Shown here in pieces: positions 35,462 through 44,107 of a stretch of 64,000 bases of DNA (positions are counted from its first letter, which is position 1; each line of letters starts with the position of its first letter). The DNA is taken from positions 1 to 64,000 of the forward strand of contig SHZA01000004.1 of the NCBI GenBank assembly GCA_009692515.1, in the 5' to 3' direction. Source of the DNA: Bdellovibrionales bacterium (GTDB taxonomy: Bacteria; Bdellovibrionota; FAC87; UBA2466). Below the pieces are notes generated by a model. That model was not told the origin of the DNA. It saw only the letters and a program-made list of their open reading frames with translations, and did no database searches. Made by a program: the position numbers and the translations under genes.

Positions 35462-35475
35462 TTGAGGTTCCTCAA
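35462..35475 (-). promoter_or_regulatory. Inverted repeat covering the pilin ribosome site
   Basis: On the minus strand TTGAGG-AA-CCTCAA lies 2-16 bases before the pilin ATG and contains the Shine-Dalgarno AGGAA. It could be a protein operator or a small hairpin that hides the ribosome site. Confidence 0.4.
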
Positions 35476-35607
35476 GAAAAGATTCTTTCTTATTTATCAC
35501 CTTGTTTAATAATAAAACAAAGTGAGATTATTCACACTAAAAAAACTATCTTGATGGGTTCTTAGTCACTTTACAGTCCTAATATTTTCGATTCCCTATT
35601 GTGAAAG

Positions 35608-35642
35608 TTGACATTAGCTTCCGAACTTAATAGCAACACCCT
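35608..35642 (+). promoter_or_regulatory. Likely miaE promoter, leaderless
   Basis: A perfect -35 TTGACA at 35608-35613, a 17-base spacer, and a weak -10 TAGCAA at 35631-35636, six bases before the ATG at 35643. No ribosome site is present, so transcription probably starts at the ATG. Confidence 0.5.
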
Positions 35643-36236
35643 ATGACGATAGAAAGTGAACCACAAATTATTTTAAAAGTTCCGACCTCGAGTGATTGGG
35701 TAGTCGTTGCCTTGAAAGATTTTGATGCTTTTTTATTAGACCATGCTTCCTGTGAGCGAAAAGCATCTTCGGTGGGCATGTCCTTTGTAGTGAGATATCC
35801 TGATAGGCCTGAAATTATAGAACCTATGATCACCTTTGCTAGAGAAGAGCTAGAACATTTTCACCAAGTTTATCGTTTGATTGCAAAACGAAACCTTCTG
35901 CTACCTCCTGATTCAGAGGATCCCTACGTAAGTAAAATGATGAAACTAGTTCGCTTTGGACGTGAAGAAAGATTTATAGATAGGCTTTTAGTCTCTGCAG
36001 TTATTGAGGCTCGGGGCTGCGAAAGATTACACCTAATTGCTGATGCTCTTAGCGAAGGGGATCTCAAGGACTTTTATCGAAGACTCGCTCGAGCGGAATC
36101 TAGCCACAAAGATATTTTTGTAAAACTGGCGATCCTCTATTTCAGTAAAGAGGTGGTCAAAAAAAGACTTGAAGACTGGCTTGTGATTGAAGCTGAGGCG
36201 ATGACCTCAGTTCCTTTTCGTTCAGCACTTCATTAA
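35643..36236 (+). CDS. miaE: tRNA-(ms2io6A)37 hydroxylase MiaE
   Basis: Non-haem di-iron monooxygenase that hydroxylates the isopentenyl group of 2-methylthio-N6-isopentenyladenosine at position 37 of some tRNAs. The 197 residues are a ferritin-like four-helix bundle with iron ligands in EELEHFHQVY (near 77-86) and AESSHKDIF (near 151-159), plus ARGCERLHLIA between them. The family is usually about 190-270 residues. Activity implies that MiaA and MiaB act elsewhere in the genome. The following gene starts 11 bases after the stop. Confidence 0.88.
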   Translation: MTIESEPQIILKVPTSSDWVVVALKDFDAFLLDHASCERKASSVGMSFVVRYPDRPEIIEPMITFAREELEHFHQVYRLIAKRNLLLPPDSEDPYVSKMMKLVRFGREERFIDRLLVSAVIEARGCERLHLIADALSEGDLKDFYRRLARAESSHKDIFVKLAILYFSKEVVKKRLEDWLVIEAEAMTSVPFRSALH

Positions 36237-36247
36237 ATCGGTACCAT

Positions 36248-37585
36248 TTGAAAACGATTAAAAAATATTTGGCCCAACACGCAGAGAGAGAGATACCTAG
36301 AGGCCTATATCTCTCCACCTTCTTCCCTAAAAAAGAGACCCGTTATCACCATTGTGTGGCGATTCCACTTTACGGAGAGGCTGAGTGGATAAATGAGGGG
36401 CTGCCCTCGTTACAATTTGCTGCAGAAATGGCCTCTAGAAAAGGCCCACACACCCCATCACTAAAAACACTCCTCATTGCCATTATAAACCGTCATGAGC
36501 TTTCAGAGGATGCGGTAGAAACCGACAATGAACGTACGATCCATTTTCTAAAAAATTTTCCAGAACATCTTTTTCCAGATTCGCCTATTTATGCGTTGTA
36601 TGAAATATCACCCCATCTAGATATTCTATTAATGAATCACAATCAGGAACCCTATCTTTTTTATTCTAAAGAAGGGGTCGGCAAGGCCAGAAAGCTGGGC
36701 ATGGACATGGCTCTTGCTCTTTATTCTGAAGGTTATTTAACGACCGACTATTTTCATACTACAGATGGCGATGCTGTCGTAAATCCCGACTATTTTCTTA
36801 TTGAAGAAAAGGCTAAATCCTCGGTACTTTTACATCCCTATATTCACATAGGAAATTATGAGCAAACTGAGGCCTTAACTATTTATGAACACTCCTTGAG
36901 GTATTATGTCAGAGGTCTTCAATATGCACAGTCCCCTTATGCTCATGAGTCATTAGGCAGTACGATTGCCATCACTCCAGAATGTTATGCGGCGGTAAGG
37001 GGTTTTCCAAAGCGAAATGCAGCTGAAGATTTTTACCTGCTTAATAAAGCGGTTAAGGTGGGTAGTTTATACCAGTCCCAATCAGGACTGGTAAAACTCA
37101 CAGGAAGAAAAAGTAACAGAGTCCCTTTTGGCACTGGAGTAGGGACCGAGAAATTTTGGCAAAAAATAAGGGCTAACGAACCTGTCACCTTTTATTCCCC
37201 TTTAAGCTTTCAGATCTTAAAAAATTTATTGGAGATAGTTCAGCTATGGAGCCTGAGTGCTGAGGAAAACACCGATAGAGCCTCGATCACATTAGCAATC
37301 CGAGGAGAAATTACCGCTATTGATTTGAATGTTTTCGAGTCACTTTTAACCTCACTATCATTTTTTGAGATCTTAGAAACGGCAAAACACCAACGGAAAA
37401 CCCCTGAGGCTATTTTGAAACACATACATGAATCTTGGGATGGATTTAAAACGCTAAAGTTCATTCACGGTTTAAGAGACCATTTCTTACCAGAGGTGGA
37501 ATGGGAAACTGCCCTTGCTAATTTTGCCGCTTTGCTCACGAGTCACAATCTAAACAGCATAAGCGTGAGACTTGCCAAAGATTAG
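36248..37585 (+). CDS. Putative glycosyltransferase of GT-A type
   Basis: A 445-residue protein with a GT2-like arrangement. An N-terminal strand has VAIPLYGEAEWI, a central TTDGDAVVNPDYF (about 175-187) looks like a DxD metal-nucleotide motif, and NAAEDFYLLNKAV (near 259) looks like the E-D catalytic motif. The C-terminal 120 residues are helical and unassigned. The start is TTG at 36248, 11 bases after miaE, with no good ribosome site, so coupling to miaE is likely. It ends by overlapping the stop of the convergent kinase gene by four bases. Function is inferred from motif order only. Confidence 0.6.
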   Translation: MKTIKKYLAQHAEREIPRGLYLSTFFPKKETRYHHCVAIPLYGEAEWINEGLPSLQFAAEMASRKGPHTPSLKTLLIAIINRHELSEDAVETDNERTIHFLKNFPEHLFPDSPIYALYEISPHLDILLMNHNQEPYLFYSKEGVGKARKLGMDMALALYSEGYLTTDYFHTTDGDAVVNPDYFLIEEKAKSSVLLHPYIHIGNYEQTEALTIYEHSLRYYVRGLQYAQSPYAHESLGSTIAITPECYAAVRGFPKRNAAEDFYLLNKAVKVGSLYQSQSGLVKLTGRKSNRVPFGTGVGTEKFWQKIRANEPVTFYSPLSFQILKNLLEIVQLWSLSAEENTDRASITLAIRGEITAIDLNVFESLLTSLSFFEILETAKHQRKTPEAILKHIHESWDGFKTLKFIHGLRDHFLPEVEWETALANFAALLTSHNLNSISVRLAKD

Positions 37586-39540
37586 CTCGCCTTGGAGATA
37601 AGTTGGCGCACAGGAAGACTGAGAATAAATTTAGTGCCCTTTCCTAGTTCACTGGTAACTGTAATATTGCCCTGATGTTTTTCCATAAGACCATAAGCAA
37701 TGCTGAGACCTAGACCGGTACCCTCTCCCACCTTCTTCGTTGTAAAAAAGGGGTCGAAAACTTTACCTAAATTCTCCTTTGAGATTCCGGAACCGGTATC
37801 CTCTATTTCAATAAACACAGTTTGATTTAGCCTTCGCGTTCGAATCCACACCTCGCCCTTAATGGCAATGGATTGTGCCGCATTGGAAAGTAAATTCACA
37901 AAAACCTGATTGAGTTGTTGTAAATTACATTCCACGTCGGGAAGCGTCGCTAGGATTTTGTGAACGGTAATTCTGGTTTTAAATTGCGGCTCCAGTAACT
38001 TCAAGGTCGTTAATAGCCCCTCGTTAATATTATCCAATTTAAAAAGTCCCGTATCCAGTCGCGAGAAGGTTCTAAGTCCAGAGACGATATCTCTAGTTCT
38101 TCGAGCCCCATCCACACAGCTCTTGGTCAAATCGCCAAGATCGGTCAAAATAAATTCAATATCCAGCTCCTTTTCTAAATTATCCCAACGTGCTTTTTCT
38201 ACCGTATTAAGATTGGCGGTAAGACCATGGTACTCTTCAACAAGCTTACGAATTTTTACGACATAGGATTCGAGGGACTGCATGTTACTGTGAATCGATC
38301 CAATCGGATTATTAAGTTCGTGCGCTACGCCTGCTACGATCTGGCCTAATGAAATCATTTTAGCCGAATGAACCAGTTGGGTTTGCGTTGTTTTAATCTC
38401 TTGATTGGCCTTTCTTAACTCTTCTACTTTTAACTCTAAGGCCTTTTTATTGGAGATGACGTTTCTACCCATGTCGTTAAAGGCGTGAATTAGATATTGA
38501 ATTTCATAAGGAGATTCTAAGGCTGGAATTTCCTCTACCCTTCCATTTTTAATCCGTTTCATGGCAAGAACTAATCTCTCTACCGGTTCAACAATCCGAT
38601 TAGCGAAGATAAAAATCCACACCGCAAATGCCAAAATTAAAATTAAGGTAACGTAGATTAGATTTTTTTGGACTCTAGCCGAAGTGGTATCAACAGAATT
38701 CATTGAGATAAAAACGCCTAAGTATCCCCACCTCTTAATTCGGCCAAAAACTCCGGGCATGTCATATAAAAAGGTAGCATACCGTTCCTCGCCTAAATGA
38801 ACATAAGTGGCCTCTTTGGACCCTTCCCATAAGCCGGACGCTGGAACTTGAAAGGCCCTCTGAGAAACCCTATTAATTTCATCCTTAGAAAGCATATAAC
38901 TTCCGGCCATCGACCCAAAATCTCGACTCAAAAATAAGAGTTCACAACCCCGTTTACGTTTTAGTTCAGCAAATTCCTTAACGCCAAACATATTTTCCTC
39001 TTCGAGAATACCGTAGACTCTATCCTTATCGCGAATTAACATTCTAATAACCGTAACTAACCCTTTATCGTCAGATGAAAAATACCTTTCAATGGTTTCA
39101 TTAAAGGCTCTCACTCTGCGCAAACCCTCTTTTGAAATATAGGGGATTTGCGGATCGGACACATTTCTATCTCTTTTTGTCCAAAAAACACCCTCTTGAG
39201 TAAAAAGTCGGGCTCTAATTCCAGGTGGATAATTATTTACAATTTGTACCGCTTGCGAAACATCCTTGTGGGATAACGCGGTCAATAATTTCTGAGTCTT
39301 TGTATGAAGTCTCGCTTCATCAAAAAATATCTTTTCTTTACTCTCTATTTCAGAAACGATCACATCTCTTTCAGACTGAGCTCTGCGAGAGAGAGTTTCT
39401 TGACTGGTTTCTTCGAAGGCACGAGTGGCGTAGTAACTCACTCCAATGGCAGGAATTAGGGCCACAGGAATAAAGTAGATTGCAAGTTGAGTTTTCAACG
39501 AGCGCACTCCAGGGCTTAATTTCTTTAAGATGGTTTTCAT
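37582..39540 (-). CDS. Membrane sensor histidine kinase
   Basis: A 652-residue two-component sensor. Residues 17-40 and about 300-320 are membrane helices that enclose a 260-residue periplasmic sensor region. A HAMP-like segment follows (NRIVEPVERLVLAMKRI), then a coiled coil (about 350-390), the HisKA-type box GVAHELNNPIGS with the phospho-histidine near residue 407, and the ATPase domain with NLLSNAAQ (N box), DTGSGISK (G1) and GEGTGLGLSIAYGLM (G2). The box ELNNP is of the NtrB/atypical type. No response regulator is adjacent, so it is an orphan. It lies six bases after a barrel gene and probably belongs to the Mla-type transcript. Confidence 0.9.
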   Translation of the reverse strand: MKTILKKLSPGVRSLKTQLAIYFIPVALIPAIGVSYYATRAFEETSQETLSRRAQSERDVIVSEIESKEKIFFDEARLHTKTQKLLTALSHKDVSQAVQIVNNYPPGIRARLFTQEGVFWTKRDRNVSDPQIPYISKEGLRRVRAFNETIERYFSSDDKGLVTVIRMLIRDKDRVYGILEEENMFGVKEFAELKRKRGCELLFLSRDFGSMAGSYMLSKDEINRVSQRAFQVPASGLWEGSKEATYVHLGEERYATFLYDMPGVFGRIKRWGYLGVFISMNSVDTTSARVQKNLIYVTLILILAFAVWIFIFANRIVEPVERLVLAMKRIKNGRVEEIPALESPYEIQYLIHAFNDMGRNVISNKKALELKVEELRKANQEIKTTQTQLVHSAKMISLGQIVAGVAHELNNPIGSIHSNMQSLESYVVKIRKLVEEYHGLTANLNTVEKARWDNLEKELDIEFILTDLGDLTKSCVDGARRTRDIVSGLRTFSRLDTGLFKLDNINEGLLTTLKLLEPQFKTRITVHKILATLPDVECNLQQLNQVFVNLLSNAAQSIAIKGEVWIRTRRLNQTVFIEIEDTGSGISKENLGKVFDPFFTTKKVGEGTGLGLSIAYGLMEKHQGNITVTSELGKGTKFILSLPVRQLISKAS

Positions 39541-39545
39541 TTTTT

Positions 39546-40082
39546 TTAAAAATAAATAATGGAGCCTAACCCAGCGTAGGTTCCATTAGCCAAGTTGGGT
39601 ATTTTAAAAAGAGCCTGTGCCTCTGCATAAAAAGAGATGCCCATGGGGTGCAGATACTGAACACCAATCGAGGGATAGATCATCCAGATATCGAATCCCT
39701 TCGAGTAATCATTTCCAGAGAGAAATTTGTTTTTTAATACGCCAGGATTAAGGTTTGTTTCTTTAGTCCCATCGGTCCACCATCTGGCTAGCCCTACACC
39801 AAAATAGGGGCTGACCTTATCCCCAAGTAAAAAATATTTTCCCTTTATCGTGAAGGTTGAATAATCAAGACCGGTTCCCAAACCGCCACTCACAGATACT
39901 TGCTCTGTGACATTCACATCAAATTCTAATCCCAATACAGAAAATGGGCCTGCCGCAGCGACCCCTACGCCAAAGCGCTTATTCATTTTTTGTTCCTCCA
40001 ATTTTGCGGAGGCTACGCCGTTACAAGGCAAACTCAATGCGAGTAAAATAAAAAATAATTTATAATATTTAAATGTTTTCAC
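39546..40082 (-). CDS. Outer-membrane beta-barrel protein
   Basis: A 178-residue protein with a signal peptide (ending CNGVASAK) and a chain of amphipathic beta strands: RFGVGVAAAGPFSVLGLEFD, VSVSGGLGTGLDYS, YFGVGLARWW and GLGSIIYF at the C terminus, which ends in phenylalanine as outer-membrane barrels often do. About eight strands fit the length, similar to OmpA/OmpX or OmpW-type barrels. It lies 26 bases after the MCE gene, so it may be an outer-membrane partner of the lipid transporter; that is inference. Confidence 0.72.
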   Translation of the reverse strand: MKTFKYYKLFFILLALSLPCNGVASAKLEEQKMNKRFGVGVAAAGPFSVLGLEFDVNVTEQVSVSGGLGTGLDYSTFTIKGKYFLLGDKVSPYFGVGLARWWTDGTKETNLNPGVLKNKFLSGNDYSKGFDIWMIYPSIGVQYLHPMGISFYAEAQALFKIPNLANGTYAGLGSIIYF

Positions 40083-40107
40083 AGGTTTTCTTTCTCTTTT
40101 TAATCAC

Positions 40108-40893
40108 TCAAAAAACGCGAGCCCGGATACCGTCCTCTTGCAGAAATTTTTGCAATGTCGGTTTATCGATGGCATGCGCGCGATGCACCAGTTCATATAT
40201 TTCATCATAAAATTTTATCGTTTCTGGATTCTTTAATCGGCTAGAAATTTCATGAAGATCACCAGTAACTGCATGTAAATTTTCTATGAGGCCCGCAATT
40301 TTTTGTCGCTCTCTTCCCTTCAAAAGTTTATTAGCATCCCCAATGAGTTCCTTCATCCCGCCCAAGAACTCGGTAAGAGTTTTTTCATTTTCATCAATGA
40401 AGTCGGTGATACGACCAAAGACTCCATAGCCCTGAGATAGAAGTTGATCTATTCTTGGGGGGTCTACCCCTCGAACCGTAGCTCCAGTATGTAGGATGGG
40501 TGCGGCTGAGGTGCCGGGACTAATCTCAATATATTTTTCTCCAATGATTCCTGCCATGTTGATGTAAAACTTAGAATCTTCTCTGACAATAGGAGCCGCC
40601 TTCATCGAAACATCCATGGTTATTTTTAAACTCACGCTATCCTTATTAATCTCAGCTGCAGAGGATAAAAATTCAATCTTCGAGACCTTTCCCACTTTGA
40701 CTCCAGACACTCTCACAGGAGATCCCACCTCTATTCCACCTGCAAAATTATAAAGAACAAAGATCTTCAAGTGATTCTGAATCGGGCCAATCGCCCCCAT
40801 TAACCAGCCGAAAATAACGAGCAGGACAACCACGGTCATAAATAAAGCCCCTACCCAAAACTCTCTCTGCAAACCTTTGGCGTTTGTTGGCAT
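40108..40893 (-). CDS. mlaD: MCE-domain lipid-binding protein, MlaD-like
   Basis: Periplasmic lipid-shuttle ring component anchored in the inner membrane. The 261 residues show a membrane helix (about 12-34), then the MCE domain (about 38-118: VLYNFAGGIEVGSPVRVSGVKVGKV, then IGEKYIEISPG), and a long helical C-terminal part (about 135-260). MlaD proteins with only a short tail form a compact ring; the longer helical tail here may form an extended tube-like part. The gene is separated by about 130 bases from the permease genes upstream and followed by the barrel gene. Confidence 0.88.
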   Translation of the reverse strand: MPTNAKGLQREFWVGALFMTVVVLLVIFGWLMGAIGPIQNHLKIFVLYNFAGGIEVGSPVRVSGVKVGKVSKIEFLSSAAEINKDSVSLKITMDVSMKAAPIVREDSKFYINMAGIIGEKYIEISPGTSAAPILHTGATVRGVDPPRIDQLLSQGYGVFGRITDFIDENEKTLTEFLGGMKELIGDANKLLKGRERQKIAGLIENLHAVTGDLHEISSRLKNPETIKFYDEIYELVHRAHAIDKPTLQKFLQEDGIRARVF

Positions 40894-41021
40894 AAAGCGA
40901 CTTACCTTCTTAGTTGTCGAACCTACATGTCTGATTTATTTAAATAGAAAATATTTTTTGGGAGCCGATACTTTTGAGGTGGAAAGATCCAAATCAAATA
41001 GTATCCAACGCTCTAAGACTA

Positions 41022-41807
41022 TTATATCGCGTAGAATAAATAGGTTAAAAGAAAATCTGCAATGATGATGTATAAACTAGTTCTAACGACGGCCTGAGTC
41101 GCAGCTTCACCCACTGCGGCACTATCCGATCCACAGTTAAATCCCTGATACGCTGCAACGATTGGAATTAAACTTCCAAAAACGGCCGACTTCACGATAC
41201 AGTGAGCTAAATCTGGAAACTTAACAAAGAAAAATACGGTATTAAAATATTCTCCAGGACTAGTCCCTAGTTTTTGTGCTGCTAAAAAGGCCCCACCCCA
41301 AATGGCTATAGCTAGTGAGATCACAGTTAAGGTAACGGCGGCAAAGACAGAGCCAATCCAGCGAGGTACTACTAGATAATCGATAGGATCGATAGATAGC
41401 ATTTTTAAAGCATCCAACTGCTCCGAAATTTTCATGCTCCCAATTTCAGCCGCAATACCGGCTCCGATTCTAGAGGTTAAAAGAAGACAGGTAATGACCG
41501 GACCTAATTCTCTTACCATGAGTAGAGCCGAGAAGGCGGGAACTAACGAGTCGTGCTTCAAAACTAAATTCATGTGAAACGCCAGTTCAATAATTAACAT
41601 GAGACCCACAAATCCCATTGCCACTACCATAATCAAAACACTTTGAACTCCTAACAGGTACATCTGTAAAAGAGTTTCTCTTGCTCTAAACTTAAGTTTT
41701 AGTAACTGTTTTATCATCGATAAAACGGTAGAGATCCATAGAAAGAAGGTAGCAAGGAACTCGCCCACCTTAAGAATCAGAGCTCGTCCGAGCCAGGTCA
41801 TTATCAT
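41022..41807 (-). CDS. MlaE-type ABC permease, second copy
   Basis: A 261-residue inner-membrane permease. I chose the ATG at 41807, which overlaps the stop of the first permease (ATGA) and follows AAGG; the longer frame to 41903 is only overlap. Features of MlaE: QSVLIMVVAMGFVGLMLIIEL, LVRELGPVITCLLLTSRIGAGIAAEIGSM (given in two parts: LVRELGPVITCLLLTS and RIGAGIAAEIGSMKISEQLD) near 75-125, and DYLVVPRWIGSVFAAV. This copy keeps the full conserved G-A-x-I-A-A-E-I-G-S-M motif. It differs from the first copy along its whole length, so the two probably form a heterodimer. Confidence 0.85.
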   Translation of the reverse strand: MIMTWLGRALILKVGEFLATFFLWISTVLSMIKQLLKLKFRARETLLQMYLLGVQSVLIMVVAMGFVGLMLIIELAFHMNLVLKHDSLVPAFSALLMVRELGPVITCLLLTSRIGAGIAAEIGSMKISEQLDALKMLSIDPIDYLVVPRWIGSVFAAVTLTVISLAIAIWGGAFLAAQKLGTSPGEYFNTVFFFVKFPDLAHCIVKSAVFGSLIPIVAAYQGFNCGSDSAAVGEAATQAVVRTSLYIIIADFLLTYLFYAI

Positions 41808-42577
41808 AGATAGCCAACCTTGAAAATATCTTGTAAGCAGGATGAGGCCATCGACAACAGAAAATCGGTAATAATAATTAGAATTAGATTCGTCACCGCG
41901 CAACTCTGGACAGCAATTCCCACTCCGACAGAGCCCCCTTTGGCGTGGTATCCCTTATAGCAAGAGACCACCGCAATGATAGCTCCGAAAAGAAAACTTT
42001 TTATTACACTAAGAACAATACTCCAGACCGTAACAATGCGTGGAATATTTTGAATATAATTAAGAGAATTAACCCCAATGACCTCGGCAAAAATAATTCC
42101 GCCAAAGATGGTTACCATGAGTCCCACAATTAAAAGTAAGAAACTAGAAATTACAACCGCCCATATTCTTGGAAGAATAATATATTCCAATGGGCTGGCT
42201 CCCAAGAGACGAATCGCATTAAGCTGGTCGGTAACCTCCATCGTTCCCAATTCGGCTGACGTATAGGCACCCACTTTTCCTGAAAGAAGAAAAGCAATAA
42301 GAACCGGTCCGATATTACGTAGCGTCGTAGAGGTTGATAGCCCGCCCAAAAAAGCTTCGGCTCCAAAATCTTTTAACTGAAGATCAATTTGAAGGGCCAT
42401 AATAGCGCCAACAAATAATCCCGCAGCCACCGTCAAGCCTAAAGATCTAACTCCCACCTGAAAGATCTGATCAAGCACCTGGTGCCATTTTGTTTTTCTT
42501 TGTAGTGTTAATAATACACAGTCCCAGGTAAATAAAATCATGCCTCCTACCGTGCTCAAAAATGAAAGACTAGGCAT
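41804..42577 (-). CDS. MlaE-type ABC permease, first copy
   Basis: A 257-residue permease. The ATG at 42577 overlaps the stop of the second ATPase (ATGCCTAG), so the longer frame to 42706 is rejected. It shows GLFVGAIMALQIDLQL, RNIGPVLIAFLLSGKVGAYTS and AELGTMEVTDQLNAIRLLG. Compared with the second copy, the conserved R-x-G-A-G-I-A-A-E is K-V-G-A-Y-T-S-A-E, a partial departure from the MlaE consensus. With two unlike ATPases and two unlike permeases, a hetero-tetrameric core is likely. Confidence 0.85.
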   Translation of the reverse strand: MPSLSFLSTVGGMILFTWDCVLLTLQRKTKWHQVLDQIFQVGVRSLGLTVAAGLFVGAIMALQIDLQLKDFGAEAFLGGLSTSTTLRNIGPVLIAFLLSGKVGAYTSAELGTMEVTDQLNAIRLLGASPLEYIILPRIWAVVISSFLLLIVGLMVTIFGGIIFAEVIGVNSLNYIQNIPRIVTVWSIVLSVIKSFLFGAIIAVVSCYKGYHAKGGSVGVGIAVQSCAVTNLILIIITDFLLSMASSCLQDIFKVGYL

Positions 42578-43310
42578 GATAACCAAACCCCATTTGAAAT
42601 TCCTGCGCCAATGTAATCGAAGAGGATTTAAATTCTCCAGGTTTGCCGTCAAAAACAATACCTCCATCCTCCAAAAGAATAATTCTAGTTCCCACCGCCA
42701 AAGCACTTTTAATATCGTGAGACACTACGATACTGGTGACCCCTAATTTAACCGTCAGATTTTTAATCAATTGGTTAAGCCCCGCAGTCGCAATAGGGTC
42801 CATTCCAGTTGTAGGTTCGTCAAACAGCAGGTATTCGGGCTCTACCGCCAAGGTTCTAGCAATACTCACTCTTTTTTGAGTTCCAAAACTTAGTTCTGTA
42901 GGCATTTGATCCAAAACAACCTCACTTAAACCTACAAGTTTTAATTTTTCTTTCACTCGAGCTGCAATCTCTACCTGTGAAGTCAGTAGGCCTCTAGCTC
43001 GCAATCCAAAACAAATATTTTCAAAAACTGTCACAGAATCTAAAAGAGCTGGAAATTGAAATACAAGTCCGCAGCGTTGGCGAATCAAAGAAAGTTCTTC
43101 AGGTCTTTGAGCATCAACTTTAATCTCGCCTACAGTTATAGTTCCAGAGTCGGGAAGCACAAGGCCTACAATATTTTTTAATAAAACAGATTTCCCAACG
43201 CCCGATTTCCCCAAAATAAAAACACACTCCCCTTTAACTACTGAAAATGAAATGTTTTCTAATATTTTCCGATTATCAAAAGATTTACAAAGTTTATTAA
43301 TATTAATCAT
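42570..43310 (-). CDS. MlaF-type ABC ATPase with a degenerate signature motif
   Basis: A 246-residue nucleotide-binding subunit. Walker A is GKSGVGKS (34-41), the Q-loop FQF lies near 84, Walker B LLFDEP has the catalytic glutamate E165, and the H-loop VVSHD has H198. The signature motif is LSFGTQ (140-145) in place of LSGGMQ, so serine-phenylalanine-glycine-threonine replaces the normal SGG(M/Q). It therefore has a complete catalytic half-site but a poor signature. The start overlaps the stop of the other ATPase by 4 bases (ATGA), and the end overlaps the first permease. Its partner shows the opposite defect. Confidence 0.9.
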   Translation of the reverse strand: MININKLCKSFDNRKILENISFSVVKGECVFILGKSGVGKSVLLKNIVGLVLPDSGTITVGEIKVDAQRPEELSLIRQRCGLVFQFPALLDSVTVFENICFGLRARGLLTSQVEIAARVKEKLKLVGLSEVVLDQMPTELSFGTQKRVSIARTLAVEPEYLLFDEPTTGMDPIATAGLNQLIKNLTVKLGVTSIVVSHDIKSALAVGTRIILLEDGGIVFDGKPGEFKSSSITLAQEFQMGFGYHA

Positions 43311-44107
43311 GATAATTCTGAAGGCGTTAGAGGGCCCTGCAAAAGCCCTCTCGTAAATTGGTGAATGATGGGATTGCGTGACTCAAAGATCTCCTTTTCA
43401 GTCCCCACTTGAATAAGTTTGCCCTGACAAAGGAATCCGATTTTAGCGGAGGTCTTTTTAGAAACGCTAAAGGCTAGATCAAGATCACTTGTGGCAATAA
43501 GTGTTCCTGTCTTTTTTTTATTTTGTGCAGTCAAGATCAAATCAACAATATGATGAGAGGTGATCGGATCTAACCCTGCAGTAGGATCATCATATAAAAT
43601 TAATTCAGGTTGGAGAACTAGCGCTCTAGCGATACCCAAGCGTTTCTGCATACCTCCGCTGATTTCAAATGGATATTTTGACTCTGCTCCCGTTAGGTTT
43701 ACCTGCCTTAGTATTTGTTCTGCTAATTGTAGCCTTTCTTTAGCGGTCAACAGAGTCAGCTCCCTAAGTGGAAACAGTAAATTTTCTAACACCGTGAGCG
43801 AATCAAATAGGCCACTTCGCTGAAAGGTCATGGCCACACGTTTTAAAACTAATTTTTTATTCGACTGTGATAATCTTCCAAGGGGAGCTCCCTGAATATA
43901 AATTTCACCTGCTTTATAACTATAAATCCCGCCGAGGAGTTTCAAAAGGGTGGTTTTACCTGCTCCACTAGGCCCGATCAGAAAAAAAATATCGGAAGAG
44001 TTCAATGACAAACTCAGCCGATCAATCGTAGGACCGCTTGCGTTAGGAAAGGTGAAACTTAATTCCTGTACTCTAAGAACTTCGTTTTCGTTTTGAGATA
44101 AGCCCAT
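43307..44107 (-). CDS. MlaF-type ABC ATPase with degenerate Walker B and H-loop
   Basis: A 266-residue nucleotide-binding subunit. Walker A is GPSGAGKT (45-52), the Q-loop FQRSG lies near 95, and the signature ISGGMQKR (149-156) is the normal MlaF type. But Walker B is LILYDDPTAG, with Asp174 in place of the catalytic glutamate, and the H-loop is ATSDLD with Ser207 in place of histidine. It can bind ATP but should hydrolyse it poorly on its own. The ATG at 44107 has no ribosome site; an extended -10 box ends nine bases upstream. The longer frame to 44152 is rejected. It is the first gene of the Mla-type operon. Confidence 0.9.
   Translation of the reverse strand: MGLSQNENEVLRVQELSFTFPNASGPTIDRLSLSLNSSDIFFLIGPSGAGKTTLLKLLGGIYSYKAGEIYIQGAPLGRLSQSNKKLVLKRVAMTFQRSGLFDSLTVLENLLFPLRELTLLTAKERLQLAEQILRQVNLTGAESKYPFEISGGMQKRLGIARALVLQPELILYDDPTAGLDPITSHHIVDLILTAQNKKKTGTLIATSDLDLAFSVSKKTSAKIGFLCQGKLIQVGTEKEIFESRNPIIHQFTRGLLQGPLTPSELS

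Noticed and set aside
41808-41903. N-terminal extension of the second Mla permease
   Set aside because: It would overlap the first permease by 100 bases; ATG at 41807 overlaps its stop by 4 bases and gives the normal length.
42578-42706. N-terminal extension of the first Mla permease
   Set aside because: The extra 43 codons lie entirely within the ATPase gene in another frame; the ATG at 42577 gives the standard MlaE length.
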